A DNA stretch of 64,000 nucleotides from NCBI RefSeq assembly GCF_001280125.1, contig NZ_LGEG01000138.1, positions 20,317 through 84,316 on the forward strand, read 5' to 3'. Source of the stretch: Streptomyces sp. NRRL F-6492 (lineage in GTDB: Bacteria > Actinomycetota > Actinomycetes > Streptomycetales > Streptomycetaceae). A model generated the notes under the pieces. It saw nothing but the letters and a program-made list of their open reading frames with translations, had not been told where the DNA came from and ran no database searches. Shown in pieces: positions 1 to 9,586 of this stretch. Position numbers and translations under genes: made by a program. Position 1 is the stretch's first letter. Each line of letters opens with the position of its first letter.

Positions 1-1028
1 CGCTGCAGGTTCACCGCGATGGCCATCCGCCGCTTGCCGTCGGCGCGGGCCATGGCCAGTGTTCCACCGCCCCAGACCGTGCCGCCGTGTCCCCAGAAGG
101 CGCCCTGCCCGGGGCCCTCCATCGGGTGCAGGCCGAGGCCGTAGTCGATCGTCCTCCCCTCCTGGGAGACGACCGGGACGGTGCGCCGCATCTGCTCCAG
201 GGACGACGGACCGACGATCTTCCCGGCGAGCAGCATGCCGTAGAAACGGTTGAGGTCCGCGACGGTCGATATCAGCGAGGCCGCCGGCCCCACCCACGAC
301 ATGTCGTAAACGCTGTAGTCGCGCGGCGGGTCGATCATGCCGAACCACGCCTCGTAGAGCCGCGAGTGCGGCCCTTCCACGGACGGTCCGGTGGGGAACC
401 CGGTGTCCCGGAGCCCGGCGCGCTCGATGACGTTCCGGGTGATGCACCGCTCGGCCGTGGTGCCGGTCACCCGTTCCAGGAGTGCGCCGAGGAGCAGGTA
501 GTTGGTGTTGGAGTACACCCCCGGCGTGCCGCCCGGGGCGCCGACGGCAGGTGCGGCGACCCCCGCCCCGATCAGTTCGGCGGGGTCGAACCGCGTGAAC
601 CGGTGGTCGTCCAGGCTCTGGGGTCCGGTGTCCGCGAGCACGGGGAACGCCTTGAGGGAGGGGTAGGCGTACGGGAGGTACTCGGCGAGGCCGCTGGTGT
701 GGTTGAGCAGCATCCGGACCGTGACGGCGTCACCGCGCTCTCCGGGGACCAGCTCCGGAAGGTACCGGCCGATCGGCGTGTCGAGACCGATCCGGCCGCT
801 CTCGACCTGCTGCAGGACCGCCGCGGCGGTGAAGGTCTTGGTGATGCTGCCGACCCGGTGCCGCAGGTCGGCGGTGACGGGGCGGCCGGTGGCGATATCG
901 GCGATCCCGGCGGCACCGCGCCAGACCCGGTCGCCGTCGCGCACCTCGGCGAACAGGCCCGGCACCCCGGCGTGGTGGACGTTCTCGATGGCGGCGTCCA
1001 GCGCCGCGGAATCCAGCGGGTTCTTCAC
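1..1028 (-). CDS. Serine hydrolase of the beta-lactamase / D-Ala-D-Ala carboxypeptidase family (3' end beyond window)
   Basis: The gene runs off the left edge, so about 342 codons are visible. The class C beta-lactamase/DD-peptidase fold is recognisable: SITK (SxxK nucleophile motif) at residues 61-64, YSN (YxN) at 172-174, and an HGG box near residue 320 standing in for the KTG triad. No signal peptide is visible, so a cytoplasmic esterase or peptidase is as likely as a true beta-lactamase. The start is the GTG at 1028. An ATG at 1033 is in another frame and hits a stop two codons later. It diverges from a TetR gene, which may control it. The substrate cannot be inferred. Confidence 0.85.
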   Translation of the reverse strand, partial: MKNPLDSAALDAAIENVHHAGVPGLFAEVRDGDRVWRGAAGIADIATGRPVTADLRHRVGSITKTFTAAAVLQQVESGRIGLDTPIGRYLPELVPGERGDAVTVRMLLNHTSGLAEYLPYAYPSLKAFPVLADTGPQSLDDHRFTRFDPAELIGAGVAAPAVGAPGGTPGVYSNTNYLLLGALLERVTGTTAERCITRNVIERAGLRDTGFPTGPSVEGPHSRLYEAWFGMIDPPRDYSVYDMSWVGPAASLISTVADLNRFYGMLLAGKIVGPSSLEQMRRTVPVVSQEGRTIDYGLGLHPMEGPGQGAFWGHGGTVWGGGTLAMARADGKRRMAIAVNLQ

Positions 1029-1153
1029 GTCATGCGTCCTTTCGTCTTCCCCGGGACGAGCTCCGCATCGGTCGCCGGACCCGGATAGCAGGGCACGAGC
1101 GGCATGCCGGCCCGCCCCCTTCCGGGCCGCCCGGCATGCTCATGTCCTCATTA

Positions 1154-1170
1154 TGCACGCGGTGCGTGCA
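1154..1170. promoter_or_regulatory. Perfect 7+3+7 inverted repeat, likely TetR operator
   Basis: TGCACGC-GGT-GCGTGCA is a perfect palindrome in the 218-bp space between the divergent serine hydrolase and TetR genes. A second, poorer dyad (TGCATT...AGCGCA) follows about 10 bp later. Position and symmetry suit the operator of the neighbouring TetR protein; binding is inferred. Confidence 0.55.
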
Positions 1171-1246
1171 GCACCAAGTGCATTGCCAAGCGCATGAGTT
1201 AGGCTGAGATCCGGCGGGAGGTACGAGAGGCAACGGGAGGAGCGGC

Positions 1247-1921
1247 ATGGCGGGCCGAAGGCGCTGGTCGACCGAGGAGATCCTGGACGCGGCGGCGGAG
1301 CTGCTGCGCACGAGCGACGCCGAGTCGTTCAGCGTGCGCAAGCTGGCCGCGGCCCTCGGGACCGATTCCTCCAGCCTCTACCGGCACTTCCGCAGCAAGA
1401 CGGAACTGCTGCGCGCGGTCGCCGACCGGATCCTCCTCGCCGCCATGGACGGCCACCGTCCGGAGGGCGACTGGAAGCAGCGCGTCACGGCCCTGGCCCT
1501 GCGCGTGCGGGAGGCGTTCGGGCAGCAGCCCCAGCTCGCCGCCGTCTGGGGGCGCTACGCGTCGAGCGGCACCGGTTCCCGGCTGGTCATGGAGGAGGTG
1601 CTCCAGGCGCTGCGCGCGTCGGGACTGCCCGACGAGGAGGTCCCGGCGCGCTACCACCGGCTCGCGGTCCTCATCGCCGCGCTGGTCGCCTCCGAGGCCG
1701 GGGTCGGCGCCGTCACCCCCGAGGAGCACGAACAGGGCGTGGAGCTGTTCCGCGTCGCGGTCCTCGGCGCCGACCCCGCACGCTTCCCGGCCCTGGCCCA
1801 CTTCGCCCGCGACGTCCGCCCCCTCGGGGCGGACCGCCGCGCCGCGTTCGAGGAGATCCTCGCCGCCCAGCTCGCTCAGATCGAGGCCGCGATCCGGGCG
1901 GGAGCGCCGGCGAACCAGTAG
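1247..1921 (+). CDS. TetR family transcriptional regulator
   Basis: A 224-residue protein with an N-terminal TetR helix-turn-helix (about residues 8-54; it includes the recognition-helix pattern SSLYRHFRSKTELL). The C-terminal half is a helical ligand-binding domain with no obvious ligand signature. The ATG at 1247 is preceded by GGGAGG. It probably represses itself and the divergent serine hydrolase through the palindrome at 1154-1170. It converges with the ThDP enzyme gene, leaving only 28 bp between stop codons. Confidence 0.9.
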   Translation: MAGRRRWSTEEILDAAAELLRTSDAESFSVRKLAAALGTDSSSLYRHFRSKTELLRAVADRILLAAMDGHRPEGDWKQRVTALALRVREAFGQQPQLAAVWGRYASSGTGSRLVMEEVLQALRASGLPDEEVPARYHRLAVLIAALVASEAGVGAVTPEEHEQGVELFRVAVLGADPARFPALAHFARDVRPLGADRRAAFEEILAAQLAQIEAAIRAGAPANQ

Positions 1922-1949
1922 CGCACGGGTTCGCCGCTCGTCAGCGGTG

Positions 1950-3632
1950 TCACAGGTGCGTCGGCTCGAACATCCGCAGCAGGGCCGGGAGGACGACCAC
2001 CGAGGGGCCCGGGGTCGCGAGGGACTTCGCGAGGTCGGCCGCCAGGGTGTCCGGGGCGGTGAGGACGCCGGGGACGCCGAAGGACTCCGCGAGGGCGACG
2101 AAGTCCGGGCGGGTCAGCTCGGTGCCGGTGGCCTCGCCGTACGCGTCGGTCATGTACTCGCGCAGGATGCCGTAGCCCCCGTCGTCCACGATCAGCCACG
2201 TCACGTCGAGGCCGTACTGCTTCGCCGTGGCCAGCTCCGCGAGCGAGTACATCGCGCCGCCGTCGCCGGAGACCGCCAGGACCGGCCGGGAGGGGTCCGC
2301 GACGGCCGCGCCGAGGGCGGCGGGGAAGGCGTAGCCGAGGCCGCCGGCGCCCTGGGCGGAGTGCATGGTGTTCGGGTGCCGGGCGTCGAAGGCCGACCAC
2401 GCCCAGTACGCGAGGATCGTCATGTCCCAGAAGCTCGGGGCCCGGGCCGGGAGCGCCTCGCGCACGGCGGCGACGACCCGCCGCTCCGCGTCGAGGTCCT
2501 GGGCGGCGATCCGGTCCCGGACCCTGCCGAGGACGGCCGCGACCCGCTCGGGGGCGGTCGGGTCCGTGCGCTCGCCGACCGTCTCCAGGATCGCCTGGAG
2601 CGCGAGCCGGGCGTCGGCGTGGATGCCGAGCGCCGGGTGGTTGGACTCCAGCTTCCCCGCGTCCGCCTCGATCTGGATCACCCGGCCGCGCGGGGCGAAG
2701 GTGTGGTAGTTCGAGGACAGCTCGCCGAGTCCGGAGCCGACGACGAGGAGGACGTCGGCGTCCTCCAGGAAGTCGGTGGTGTGCCGGTCCTCCAGCCAGG
2801 ACTGGAGGGACAGCGGGTGCTTCCAGGGGAAGGCGCCCTTGCCGCCGAAGGTGGTGACCACGGGCGCGTCGATCCGCTCGGCCAGGGCCCGCAGCTTCCC
2901 CGACGCGTCGGAGCGGACGACCCCGCCGCCCGCGACGATCACGGGCCGCTCGGCGTGCGCGAGCAGATGGGCCGCCACCGCCGTCAGCTCGGGGCGCGGG
3001 ACGACGTCCTCGGGGGTCGCGTCCATCGCGGTGACCACCGGCAGCGTCGTCTCCGCCGTGAGCACGTCCTGCGGGATCTCCACCCAGACGGGCCCGTGCG
3101 GGGCGGTGAGCGCCGACTCCCAGGCGGCGGCGATCGCGGAGGGGATCTGGGACGGCGTGCGGGCCGTGTGGACGGACTTCACGACGTCGCGGAAGGAGGC
3201 CTGCTGGTCGCGCAGCTCGTGCAGGTGGCCGTGCCGCCCGCCGCCGAGCCCGGCCACCGGGACCTGGCTGCAGATCGCGACGACCGGCGCGGAGGCGGCG
3301 GCCGCCTCCTGGAGCGCGGCGAGCGACAGGAGCGCGCCGGGCCCGGTGGAGAGCAGCAGCGGGGCCGCCTCGCCGGTGATCCGGCCGTACGCGTCGGCGG
3401 CGAAGCCCGCGTTGTTCTCGACGCGCAGGCCCACGTACCGCAGCGGCGAGCGGCGCAGCGCGTCGAACACGCCGAGCGCGTGCTGTCCCGGGAGGCCGAA
3501 GACGGTGGTCGCGCCGAGCCCGGAGAGGGTCTCGACGACGAGGTCCCCGCCGGTCCGCCCCGGGGGCGGGTTCAGGGCCGCCTCGGTCTGGGCGGGCGTG
3601 GGGCGCAGGACCAGGTCGTGGTCGTGGGTCAT
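1950..3632 (-). CDS. Thiamine diphosphate-dependent enzyme (acetolactate synthase / benzoylformate decarboxylase type)
   Basis: A 560-residue member of the ThDP-dependent decarboxylase/carboligase family, with N-terminal Pyr domain, central domain and C-terminal PP domain. The cofactor-activating glutamate is E72 in VEN, and the ThDP/Mg motif begins GDGG near residue 450 and continues to a DDGGYG segment. A tract of about 30 residues before the Pyr domain is unusual. It lies downstream of the agmatinase-like gene on the same strand, 145 bp apart, which suggests a shared arginine/guanidino or keto-acid route. No regulatory subunit is adjacent, so it is unlikely to be the anabolic acetolactate synthase. 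The actual 2-keto acid substrate is unknown. Confidence 0.8.
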   Translation of the reverse strand: MTHDHDLVLRPTPAQTEAALNPPPGRTGGDLVVETLSGLGATTVFGLPGQHALGVFDALRRSPLRYVGLRVENNAGFAADAYGRITGEAAPLLLSTGPGALLSLAALQEAAAASAPVVAICSQVPVAGLGGGRHGHLHELRDQQASFRDVVKSVHTARTPSQIPSAIAAAWESALTAPHGPVWVEIPQDVLTAETTLPVVTAMDATPEDVVPRPELTAVAAHLLAHAERPVIVAGGGVVRSDASGKLRALAERIDAPVVTTFGGKGAFPWKHPLSLQSWLEDRHTTDFLEDADVLLVVGSGLGELSSNYHTFAPRGRVIQIEADAGKLESNHPALGIHADARLALQAILETVGERTDPTAPERVAAVLGRVRDRIAAQDLDAERRVVAAVREALPARAPSFWDMTILAYWAWSAFDARHPNTMHSAQGAGGLGYAFPAALGAAVADPSRPVLAVSGDGGAMYSLAELATAKQYGLDVTWLIVDDGGYGILREYMTDAYGEATGTELTRPDFVALAESFGVPGVLTAPDTLAADLAKSLATPGPSVVVLPALLRMFEPTHL

Positions 3633-3777
3633 GGCGGGTCCCTCGGGGCGGTGGCGGGGTGGGCCGGGCGCGGCCGGGAGCGGCCGCGCCCGGCGCTCAC
3701 CAGTGTCGCGCGGAGCCGGAGCGGGGCGGGCCGGGTCGCGCGGGACGGGGCCGCGCCCCGCCCCGCGCGTCCGCCGG

Positions 3778-4752
3778 CTACTTCGCGGCGCGGCCCGCCG
3801 CGATCTGGCGGGACATGATCGTCGTCAGCTCGTACGCCGTGTGGGAGGCGGCGACGGCGGTGATCTCGGCGTGGTCGTAGGCCGGGGCGACCTCGACGAC
3901 GTCGGCGGAGACCAGGTTGCAGGAGGAGAGGCCGCGCAGGATCTCCAGGAGCTCGCGGGAGGTCATGCCGCCCGCCTCGGGGGTGCCGGTGCCGGGCGCG
4001 TGGGCCGGGTCGAGGCAGTCGATGTCGATGGAGATGTACAGCGGGCGGTTCCCGATGCGCTGGCGCAGCTGGTCGGCGACCTCGTCGGCGCCGCGCCGGT
4101 AGACGTCGGCGGAGGTGACGATGCCGAAGCCCATCTTCTCGTCGTCGGTCAGGTCCTGCTTGCCGTACAGCGGGCCGCGCGTGCCGACGTGCGACAGCGC
4201 CTCGGTGTCGAGGATGCCCTCCTCGACGGCCCGGCGGAACGGGGTGCCGTGGGTGTACTCGGCGCCGAAGTACGTGTCCCAGGTGTCGAGGTGCGCGTCG
4301 AAGTGGAGCAGGGCGACCGGGCCGTGCTTCTTGGCGACCGAGCGGAGCAGCGGGAGCGCGATGGTGTGGTCGCCGCCGAGGGTCATCATGCGGGCGCCGG
4401 TGCCGAGGATCTCGTCGGCGGCGGCCTCGACGGTCTCGACGGCCTCGTTGATGTTGAACGGGTTGGCGGCGATGTCACCGGCGTCCGCGACCTGCGCGAG
4501 GGCGAACGGGGAGGCGTCCTGCGCCGGGTTGTAGGGGCGCAGCAGGCGGGAGGCCTCGCGGATGGCGTTGCCGCCGAAGCGGGCGCCGGGGCGGTAGGAG
4601 ACGCCGCTGTCGAAGGGGACGCCGACGACGGCGACGTCGGCGGTGCCGACCTCGTCGAGCCGCGGCAGCCGGGCGAACGTCGCGGGACCGGCGTACCGCG
4701 GGACGCGGGACGAGTCGATCGGGCCGCGGAAGGCGTTCTGGTCGCTGCTCAT
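3778..4752 (-). CDS. speB: Agmatinase-family ureohydrolase (agmatinase or guanidinobutyrase)
   Basis: A 324-residue ureohydrolase that cleaves urea from a guanidino compound using a binuclear Mn centre. All metal-binding boxes are present: GGDH at 126-129, DAHLD at 152-156 and SIDIDCLDP at 241-249. The ATG at 4752 is chosen because conserved sequence begins there; an upstream in-frame ATG at 4863 would add 37 low-complexity residues reaching into the divergent promoter. It diverges from a PucR regulator and sits upstream of a ThDP enzyme. Streptomycetes degrade arginine through 4-guanidinobutyrate, so guanidinobutyrase activity is as likely as agmatinase. The symbol is tentative. Confidence 0.85.
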   Translation of the reverse strand: MSSDQNAFRGPIDSSRVPRYAGPATFARLPRLDEVGTADVAVVGVPFDSGVSYRPGARFGGNAIREASRLLRPYNPAQDASPFALAQVADAGDIAANPFNINEAVETVEAAADEILGTGARMMTLGGDHTIALPLLRSVAKKHGPVALLHFDAHLDTWDTYFGAEYTHGTPFRRAVEEGILDTEALSHVGTRGPLYGKQDLTDDEKMGFGIVTSADVYRRGADEVADQLRQRIGNRPLYISIDIDCLDPAHAPGTGTPEAGGMTSRELLEILRGLSSCNLVSADVVEVAPAYDHAEITAVAASHTAYELTTIMSRQIAAGRAAK

Positions 4753-4863
4753 GGTCGGGTCCTCCGGGGGCGAGGGGGTTTTCCGGATCGGTTTCTCCGG
4801 CTTGGTTCTCCGGCACGACGGTAGGCGCCGGGAAAGCGGCGCAGAAGTGTGCGTTTCCTCCAC

Positions 4864-4885
4864 TGTACGAGCGGGTGGTGTACGA
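4864..4885. promoter_or_regulatory. Direct repeat TGTACGA x2 in divergent promoter
   Basis: TGTACGA occurs at 4864-4870 and 4879-4885, 15 bp apart start to start, just before the PucR ATG and within the 140-bp divergent region shared with the ureohydrolase gene. Repeats in phase on a shared promoter would suit PucR-type autoregulation. This is inference from position only. Confidence 0.35.
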
Positions 4886-4892
4886 AGGGTCC

Positions 4893-6410
4893 ATGACGAC
4901 GAGCCCCGCGCACCCCGCCTCCACTCCCCCGGCCCCGCCGGTCCCGCTGGCCGCGCTGCTCGCCCGCCGGGACCTGGGCCTGCGGCTGCTCGCCGGGCCC
5001 GGGGACGCCTCCCTGCACTGGGTGCACACCTCGGAGATGGCCGACCCGTACCCGTACCTGCTCGGCGGGGAGCTGCTGATGACGGCGGGCGTGCAGCTCG
5101 CCGATCCGGCGCGGTACGTGGAGCGGGTGGCGGAGGCGGGGGCGGCGGCGCTCGCGTTCGGCGTGACGCCGGTGTACGACACGGTCCCGGCGGAGCTGGT
5201 CGGGGCCTGCGAACGCCGGGGCCTGCCCCTCGTGGAGGTGCCGCCGCGCACCCCGTTCACGGCGGTGGCGCGGGCGGTGTGGCGGCTGATGGCGGAGGCC
5301 CGGCTGCACGAGCTGCGCCGGGTGACGGAGGCCCAGCGGGCCCTGGCGACGGCGGCGGCCCGGCCGGCCCCGGTCCCGGCGGTCCTCGGCGCGCTCGCCG
5401 CCCGGCTCGGCGGCCGCGCGGTCCTCTTCGCCCCGGACGGCACGGAGGCGGCGACGGCCGGCCGGGAGGTCCCCGCGGAGGCGTCCCGGGCGCTGCGGGA
5501 GCTGGCGGGGGTGCTCGGCCCGCGCCCCGGCGGCCCGGCGTCGGCGGGCGGGGAGGGCGGCGGCCTGCGCCTGGCGGCGTACGCGCTGGGCGGCGGCGAC
5601 GGGCCGGCCCTGGGGGTGGCGACGGAGCGGCGGGACCCCGGCGACCACACGATCGCGGGCGTCGCGGTGGTCCTCCTCTCCCTCCTGACGGCCCCGCACC
5701 GGGGCGCGGACGCGGCGGTACGGGACGCGGCCCTGGTCCGGCTGCTCCTGGGCGCGTCCCCGGCGGAGGCGGCGGCCGCCCTGGACCCGGGCCCGTGGAC
5801 GGTGGTCCACGCGCGGGGCGGCGACGGCACCCCGTTCGCGACGGCGGACCTGGCGGCGGCGCTGGGGACGGCGCTGGTGGAGCCGGAGGGGGCCACCGGT
5901 GCCGGGGAGACGGACACGACGGCAGCGCCGGGAAAGGCCCTTGGGGAGGCAGGAGCGGCCCGTGTCTCCGGGGCGGCCCCCGCCTCCGTACGACTCCTTC
6001 TGCCCGCTTCCTCCGCCGTCACCGCCCGGCCCGGCTGGTTTCTCGGCGTCTCCGCCCCGGCCGCCGCCGGGGACCTCCCCGCCGCCGACGCGCAGGCGGC
6101 GCGGGCCCTGCGCCGGGCGGAGGCCACCCGGACGGCGCTCGTGCGCCACCGCCCCGGCGGCCTCGCGTCCCTCGTGGACCCGGACGAGGCCGCCGCCCAC
6201 GCCCGGACCCTCCTCGCCCCCCTGGGCGAACCGCTCAGGGAGACCCTGCGCGTCTGGCTCTCCCTGCACGGCGGCTGGGACCGGACGGCGGTGGCCCTGG
6301 ACGTCCACCGCAACACGGTCCGCCAGCGCATCGCCCGCTGCGCGGCGCTCCTCGACCGGGACCTGGACGACCCGGACGTGCGGATGGAGCTGTGGTTCGC
6401 GCTCGGGTGA
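4893..6410 (+). CDS. PucR family transcriptional regulator
   Basis: A 505-residue regulator. The N-terminal third matches the PucR/purine-catabolism sensory domain (from about residue 20, with the HTSE and DPYPYL segments). The C-terminus carries the PucR helix-turn-helix, recognisable by [10 protein letters not shown], followed by a domain-ending ELWFAL segment. The middle is alanine/glycine-rich and variable. The start is set at ATG 4893 because the family domain begins shortly after it; two GTGs at 4875 and 4878 are in-frame alternatives. It is divergent from the agmatinase-like gene, so it most likely senses a nitrogen metabolite and controls that pair. Confidence 0.85.
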   Translation: MTTSPAHPASTPPAPPVPLAALLARRDLGLRLLAGPGDASLHWVHTSEMADPYPYLLGGELLMTAGVQLADPARYVERVAEAGAAALAFGVTPVYDTVPAELVGACERRGLPLVEVPPRTPFTAVARAVWRLMAEARLHELRRVTEAQRALATAAARPAPVPAVLGALAARLGGRAVLFAPDGTEAATAGREVPAEASRALRELAGVLGPRPGGPASAGGEGGGLRLAAYALGGGDGPALGVATERRDPGDHTIAGVAVVLLSLLTAPHRGADAAVRDAALVRLLLGASPAEAAAALDPGPWTVVHARGGDGTPFATADLAAALGTALVEPEGATGAGETDTTAAPGKALGEAGAARVSGAAPASVRLLLPASSAVTARPGWFLGVSAPAAAGDLPAADAQAARALRRAEATRTALVRHRPGGLASLVDPDEAAAHARTLLAPLGEPLRETLRVWLSLHGGWDRTAVALDVHRNTVRQRIARCAALLDRDLDDPDVRMELWFALG

Positions 6411-6419
6411 GGCGGTGTG

Positions 6420-7070
6420 TCACCCGAGCTTGTCGACGGCGGTCTTCGTCGTGGTGCGGAAGGCGGTCAGCGGGGCGTCCTCGAGATCGCCCAGCTGGCC
6501 CCAGCGGACGAGGGTGACGGTGCGGCCGTCGCGGCCGACGGAGAAGAGGTGGATGTCGGTGCTGCCGATCTGCGGGTCGGCGGTGTCCAGGCTGTAGACC
6601 CAGGCGCCCTCCTCGACGTCGATCTTGCCGTGGGAGGCGCTGACGGCGTGCAGGCCCGGGTTCTGCTGTTCGAGCAGGGGCCCGCAGCCGGCCAGGGCCT
6701 TGCGGAGGGTGTCGACCAGCTTCACGGCGTCGGCCTCGGTGCGGGCGACGGTGGTGACCTGGACGCCGTTGGTGTCGAGCTCGGTGTTGAACTCGCGGTG
6801 GCGGGTGTTCCGCGCCGGGATCTTGTACGGGGCGCAGAGGACGCCGCCGTTCTCCGGGACGCCGGTGAAGACCCGGGTGGCGGTCCACGGCGTCGAGGAC
6901 GGCGGCAGCTGCGCCGGCGTCAGGAAGGTGGAGCCGTGCGGGTACGGGAACGCCTGGCCGGCCCGGGCCCGCTGGGCCGCCGCCGTGTCCGCCTGGGACG
7001 GGACGGCGGCGAGGGCCACGAGGCCGGCGGCGGCGGTGAGGGCGGCGAGTGCGGTGCGGAGCTTGTTCAT
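6420..7070 (-). CDS. Secreted protein of unknown function
   Basis: A 216-residue protein with a typical Sec signal peptide: MNKLR, a hydrophobic alanine-rich stretch, then AVPSQADTA with cleavage near residue 28. The mature part has two cysteines, has no recognisable catalytic motif, and probably acts outside the cell. The ATG at 7070 follows GGGGGA at good spacing, and only this start gives the signal peptide. The gene converges with pucR with only 9 bp between stops. I do not recognise the family. Confidence 0.75.
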   Translation of the reverse strand: MNKLRTALAALTAAAGLVALAAVPSQADTAAAQRARAGQAFPYPHGSTFLTPAQLPPSSTPWTATRVFTGVPENGGVLCAPYKIPARNTRHREFNTELDTNGVQVTTVARTEADAVKLVDTLRKALAGCGPLLEQQNPGLHAVSASHGKIDVEEGAWVYSLDTADPQIGSTDIHLFSVGRDGRTVTLVRWGQLGDLEDAPLTAFRTTTKTAVDKLG

Positions 7071-7233
7071 GGTGGTGGATCCCCCGTCGGGTGGTTCGGT
7101 CGGTGCTCCACCAGCGTCGGGCCCCCGCCCGCCCCGGGCAACGGTGCCGCGCCCACCACCCGTCCCGGAACCATTCCACCCCTGCTGACGTGCAAGGACG
7201 TGAAGGGTGGGACGTGGGGTCAAGGGGGATGGA

Positions 7234-8352
7234 ATGCCGAAGGACGTCGCCGTCGAGGAGTTCGCGCGGCTCGTGCGCGCGCTGAAGGCGCGGGACGGGA
7301 GGAGCTACGAGGCGCTGGGCCGGCGCCTGAGCGTCAGCGCGTCCACCCTCCACCGCTACTGCTCGGGCGCGACCGTCCCGGAGGAGTTCGCCGTGGTCGA
7401 CCGCCTCGCCCTGCTGTGCGGGGCGGACGAGGAGGAGCGACGGGCCCTGGCGGCGGCCTGGACCCGCGCGGACGGCGCCCGCCGCCCTCCGGCGCCCGAG
7501 CCCGGCCCGGAGCCGGAGCCGGCACCCGAGCCCGGGCCCGCGCCCGCGCCGGAACCCGTGCACGCGCCCGTGCCGGACCTCCCGCCCCGGTGGCGGAGGC
7601 GTCGGTGGGGGTGGACGGGCGTGGTCGGCGGGGCGCTGGCGGTCGTGGGGGCGGTGACGCTCGGAGCCGTACTCCTGCCCGGGAAGGCCCGGGAGCGGGC
7701 CGTCGAGCCGCCGGCGCCGCTGACGTGGACGGTCGCCTCGCACCTCTGGAAGAACGGGTGCGGGCACACCTATCTCGTCGAGCGGACGCCCCCTCCCCCG
7801 CCGGAGGCGGCCGACGCGCGGAGCTGGGCGGCGGCGCAGGGGGCCGTGGACGGCGGGGAGACGCTGGTGCGGGTGTCGGTGCAGGGGAGGGGCGCGGCGG
7901 CGGTGGTGCTCCAGGCGCTGCACGTGCGGGTGGTGCAGCGGGGCGCGCCGCTGCCGTGGGCGGCGTACCGGATGGACGACGGGTGCGGCGGGGCGGTGAC
8001 GCCGCGCCGCTTCGAGGTGGACCTGGACCGGCCGCGGCCGGTGGCGCGGGCGCGGGACGGGTACGACGCCTCCGGGCAGGAGGGCCGGACGCTCCCGGCG
8101 GTCTCCTTCCCGTACGCGGTCAGCGCCGCCGAGCCGGAGGAGCTGCTGGTCTCGGCGGGGACGGCGGGGTGCGACTGCCGCTGGTACCTGGAGCTGGAGT
8201 GGAGCTCGGAGGGGCGCCGGGGCACGGTCCGGATCGGGGACGAGGACGGCGCACCCTTTCGGACGAGCGGGGCGAAGGGGCGGCCCGGGTACGGATACGA
8301 CTCCGTGGGGCGGGCCTGGATCACAGGGGAGAGGTCTGGACAGGGTGGGTGA
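7234..8352 (+). CDS. HTH protein with single membrane anchor and extracytoplasmic domain
   Basis: A 372-residue protein. Residues 1-70 form an XRE-like helix-turn-helix (EALGRRLSVSASTLHRY). Then come a Pro/Glu/Ala-rich linker (roughly 85-125), a basic WRRRR stop, one transmembrane helix (about 135-158) and a C-terminal domain with paired cysteines, probably extracytoplasmic. The ATG at 7234 follows AAGGGGG at 6 bp. This architecture, a cytoplasmic DNA-binding head on a membrane anchor, is common in Streptomyces but has no assigned role. It diverges from the secreted-protein gene and may regulate it. Confidence 0.75.
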   Translation: MPKDVAVEEFARLVRALKARDGRSYEALGRRLSVSASTLHRYCSGATVPEEFAVVDRLALLCGADEEERRALAAAWTRADGARRPPAPEPGPEPEPAPEPGPAPAPEPVHAPVPDLPPRWRRRRWGWTGVVGGALAVVGAVTLGAVLLPGKARERAVEPPAPLTWTVASHLWKNGCGHTYLVERTPPPPPEAADARSWAAAQGAVDGGETLVRVSVQGRGAAAVVLQALHVRVVQRGAPLPWAAYRMDDGCGGAVTPRRFEVDLDRPRPVARARDGYDASGQEGRTLPAVSFPYAVSAAEPEELLVSAGTAGCDCRWYLELEWSSEGRRGTVRIGDEDGAPFRTSGAKGRPGYGYDSVGRAWITGERSGQGG

Positions 8353-8383
8353 CCGCTGGGTAACTTCGTTGACGACAGACTGA

Positions 8384-8395
8384 GCAAGCGCTTAG
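8384..8395. promoter_or_regulatory. AAGCGCTT palindrome upstream of acyl-CoA dehydrogenase
   Basis: The self-complementary core AAGCGCTT (8386-8393) lies 36 bp before the acyl-CoA dehydrogenase start. Read on the minus strand it gives TAAGCGCTTGCTCA, the style of operator seen before actinobacterial fatty-acid degradation genes controlled by TetR repressors. The cognate regulator is not in this window. Confidence 0.4.
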
Positions 8396-8428
8396 AAAAC
8401 TGGGCCCGCACACCGGAGGAGTCGCACC

Positions 8429-9586
8429 GTGCGCCGTACCGTATTCGACGAGGACCACGAGGCGTTCCGGGAGACCATCCGGGCCTTCATCGAGGCCGAG
8501 GTCGTCCCCGTCTACGACGAGTGGTTCGCGGCCGGCCAGGCGCCCCGCGACTTCTACTACAAGCTCGGCGAGCTGGGCATCTTCGGCATCAACGTGCCCG
8601 AGGAGTTCGGCGGCGCGGGCCTGGACACCCACAAGTTCGAGGCGGTCCTCTACGAGGAGACCTCGCGCGCGGGCGTCCAGTTCGGCGGCTCCGGCGTCCA
8701 CGTCCTGCTCGCCCTGCCGTACATCAAGATGCTGGCCACCGGGGACCAGAAGAAGCGCTACCTGCCGAAGTTCGTCTCCGGCGAGGAGATGTGGGCGCTC
8801 GCCATGACCGAGCCGGGCACCGGCTCCGACGTCGCGGGCATGAAGACCACCGCCAAGCTCTCCGAGGACGGCACCCACTACGTCCTCAACGGCGCCAAGA
8901 CCTTCATCACCGGCGGCGTCCACGCCGACCGCGTGATCGTCTGCGCCCGCACCTCCGCCCCGTCGGCCGAGGACCGCCGCTTCGGCATCTCCCTCTTCGC
9001 CGTGGACACCACGTCCGAGGGCTACTCGATCGGCCGCAAGCTGGACAAGCTCGGCCTGCGCACCTCCGACACCGCCGAGCTGGCGTTCGTCGACGTGAAG
9101 GTGCCGGTCGAGGACCTGCTCGGCGAGGAGGGCAAGGGCTTCTCCTACCTGGGCCACAACCTGGCCTCCGAGCGCTGGGGCATCGCCTTCGGCGCCTACG
9201 CGCAGGCCAAGGCCGCCGTCCGCTTCGCCCAGCAGTACGTCACGGACCGCACGGTCTTCGGCAAGACGGTCGCCTCCTTCCAGAACACCAAGTTCGAGCT
9301 GGCCGCCTGCCAGGCCGAGGTCGACGCCGCCGAGGCCGTCGCGGACCGCGCCCTGGAGGCCCTGGACGCGGGCGAGCTGACCCCGGCCGAGGCCGCGAGC
9401 GCCAAGCTGTTCTGCACCGAGGTCGCCCACCGCGTCATCGACCGCTGCCTCCAGCTGCACGGCGGCTACGGCTACATGAACGAGTACCCGATCGCCCGCC
9501 TGTACGCGGACAACCGCGTCAACCGCATCTACGGCGGCACCAGCGAGATCATGAAGTCGATCATCGCGAAGTCGATGGGCCTGTAG
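8429..9586 (+). CDS. Acyl-CoA dehydrogenase
   Basis: A 385-residue FAD-dependent acyl-CoA dehydrogenase of normal length. The ACAD signatures are present: ALAMTEPGTGSD (FAD/substrate loop), GAKTFITGG, and the C-terminal QLHGGYGYMNEYP and YGGTSEIM segments. It introduces the 2,3-double bond in an acyl-CoA during beta-oxidation or branched-chain catabolism. The GTG at 8429 follows GGAGGA. The gene abuts the TesB-like thioesterase with no gap, which indicates a transcriptional unit. Chain-length preference cannot be judged. Confidence 0.93.
   Translation: MRRTVFDEDHEAFRETIRAFIEAEVVPVYDEWFAAGQAPRDFYYKLGELGIFGINVPEEFGGAGLDTHKFEAVLYEETSRAGVQFGGSGVHVLLALPYIKMLATGDQKKRYLPKFVSGEEMWALAMTEPGTGSDVAGMKTTAKLSEDGTHYVLNGAKTFITGGVHADRVIVCARTSAPSAEDRRFGISLFAVDTTSEGYSIGRKLDKLGLRTSDTAELAFVDVKVPVEDLLGEEGKGFSYLGHNLASERWGIAFGAYAQAKAAVRFAQQYVTDRTVFGKTVASFQNTKFELAACQAEVDAAEAVADRALEALDAGELTPAEAASAKLFCTEVAHRVIDRCLQLHGGYGYMNEYPIARLYADNRVNRIYGGTSEIMKSIIAKSMGL

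Noticed and set aside
1947..3818. Very long open frames opposite real genes (for example 1947-3818 +, 4475-6331 -, 48124-52344 -)
   Set aside because: They are antisense shadows produced by GC-biased third positions. Their translations are Arg/Pro/Gly-rich without motifs, while the opposite frames hold clear domains.
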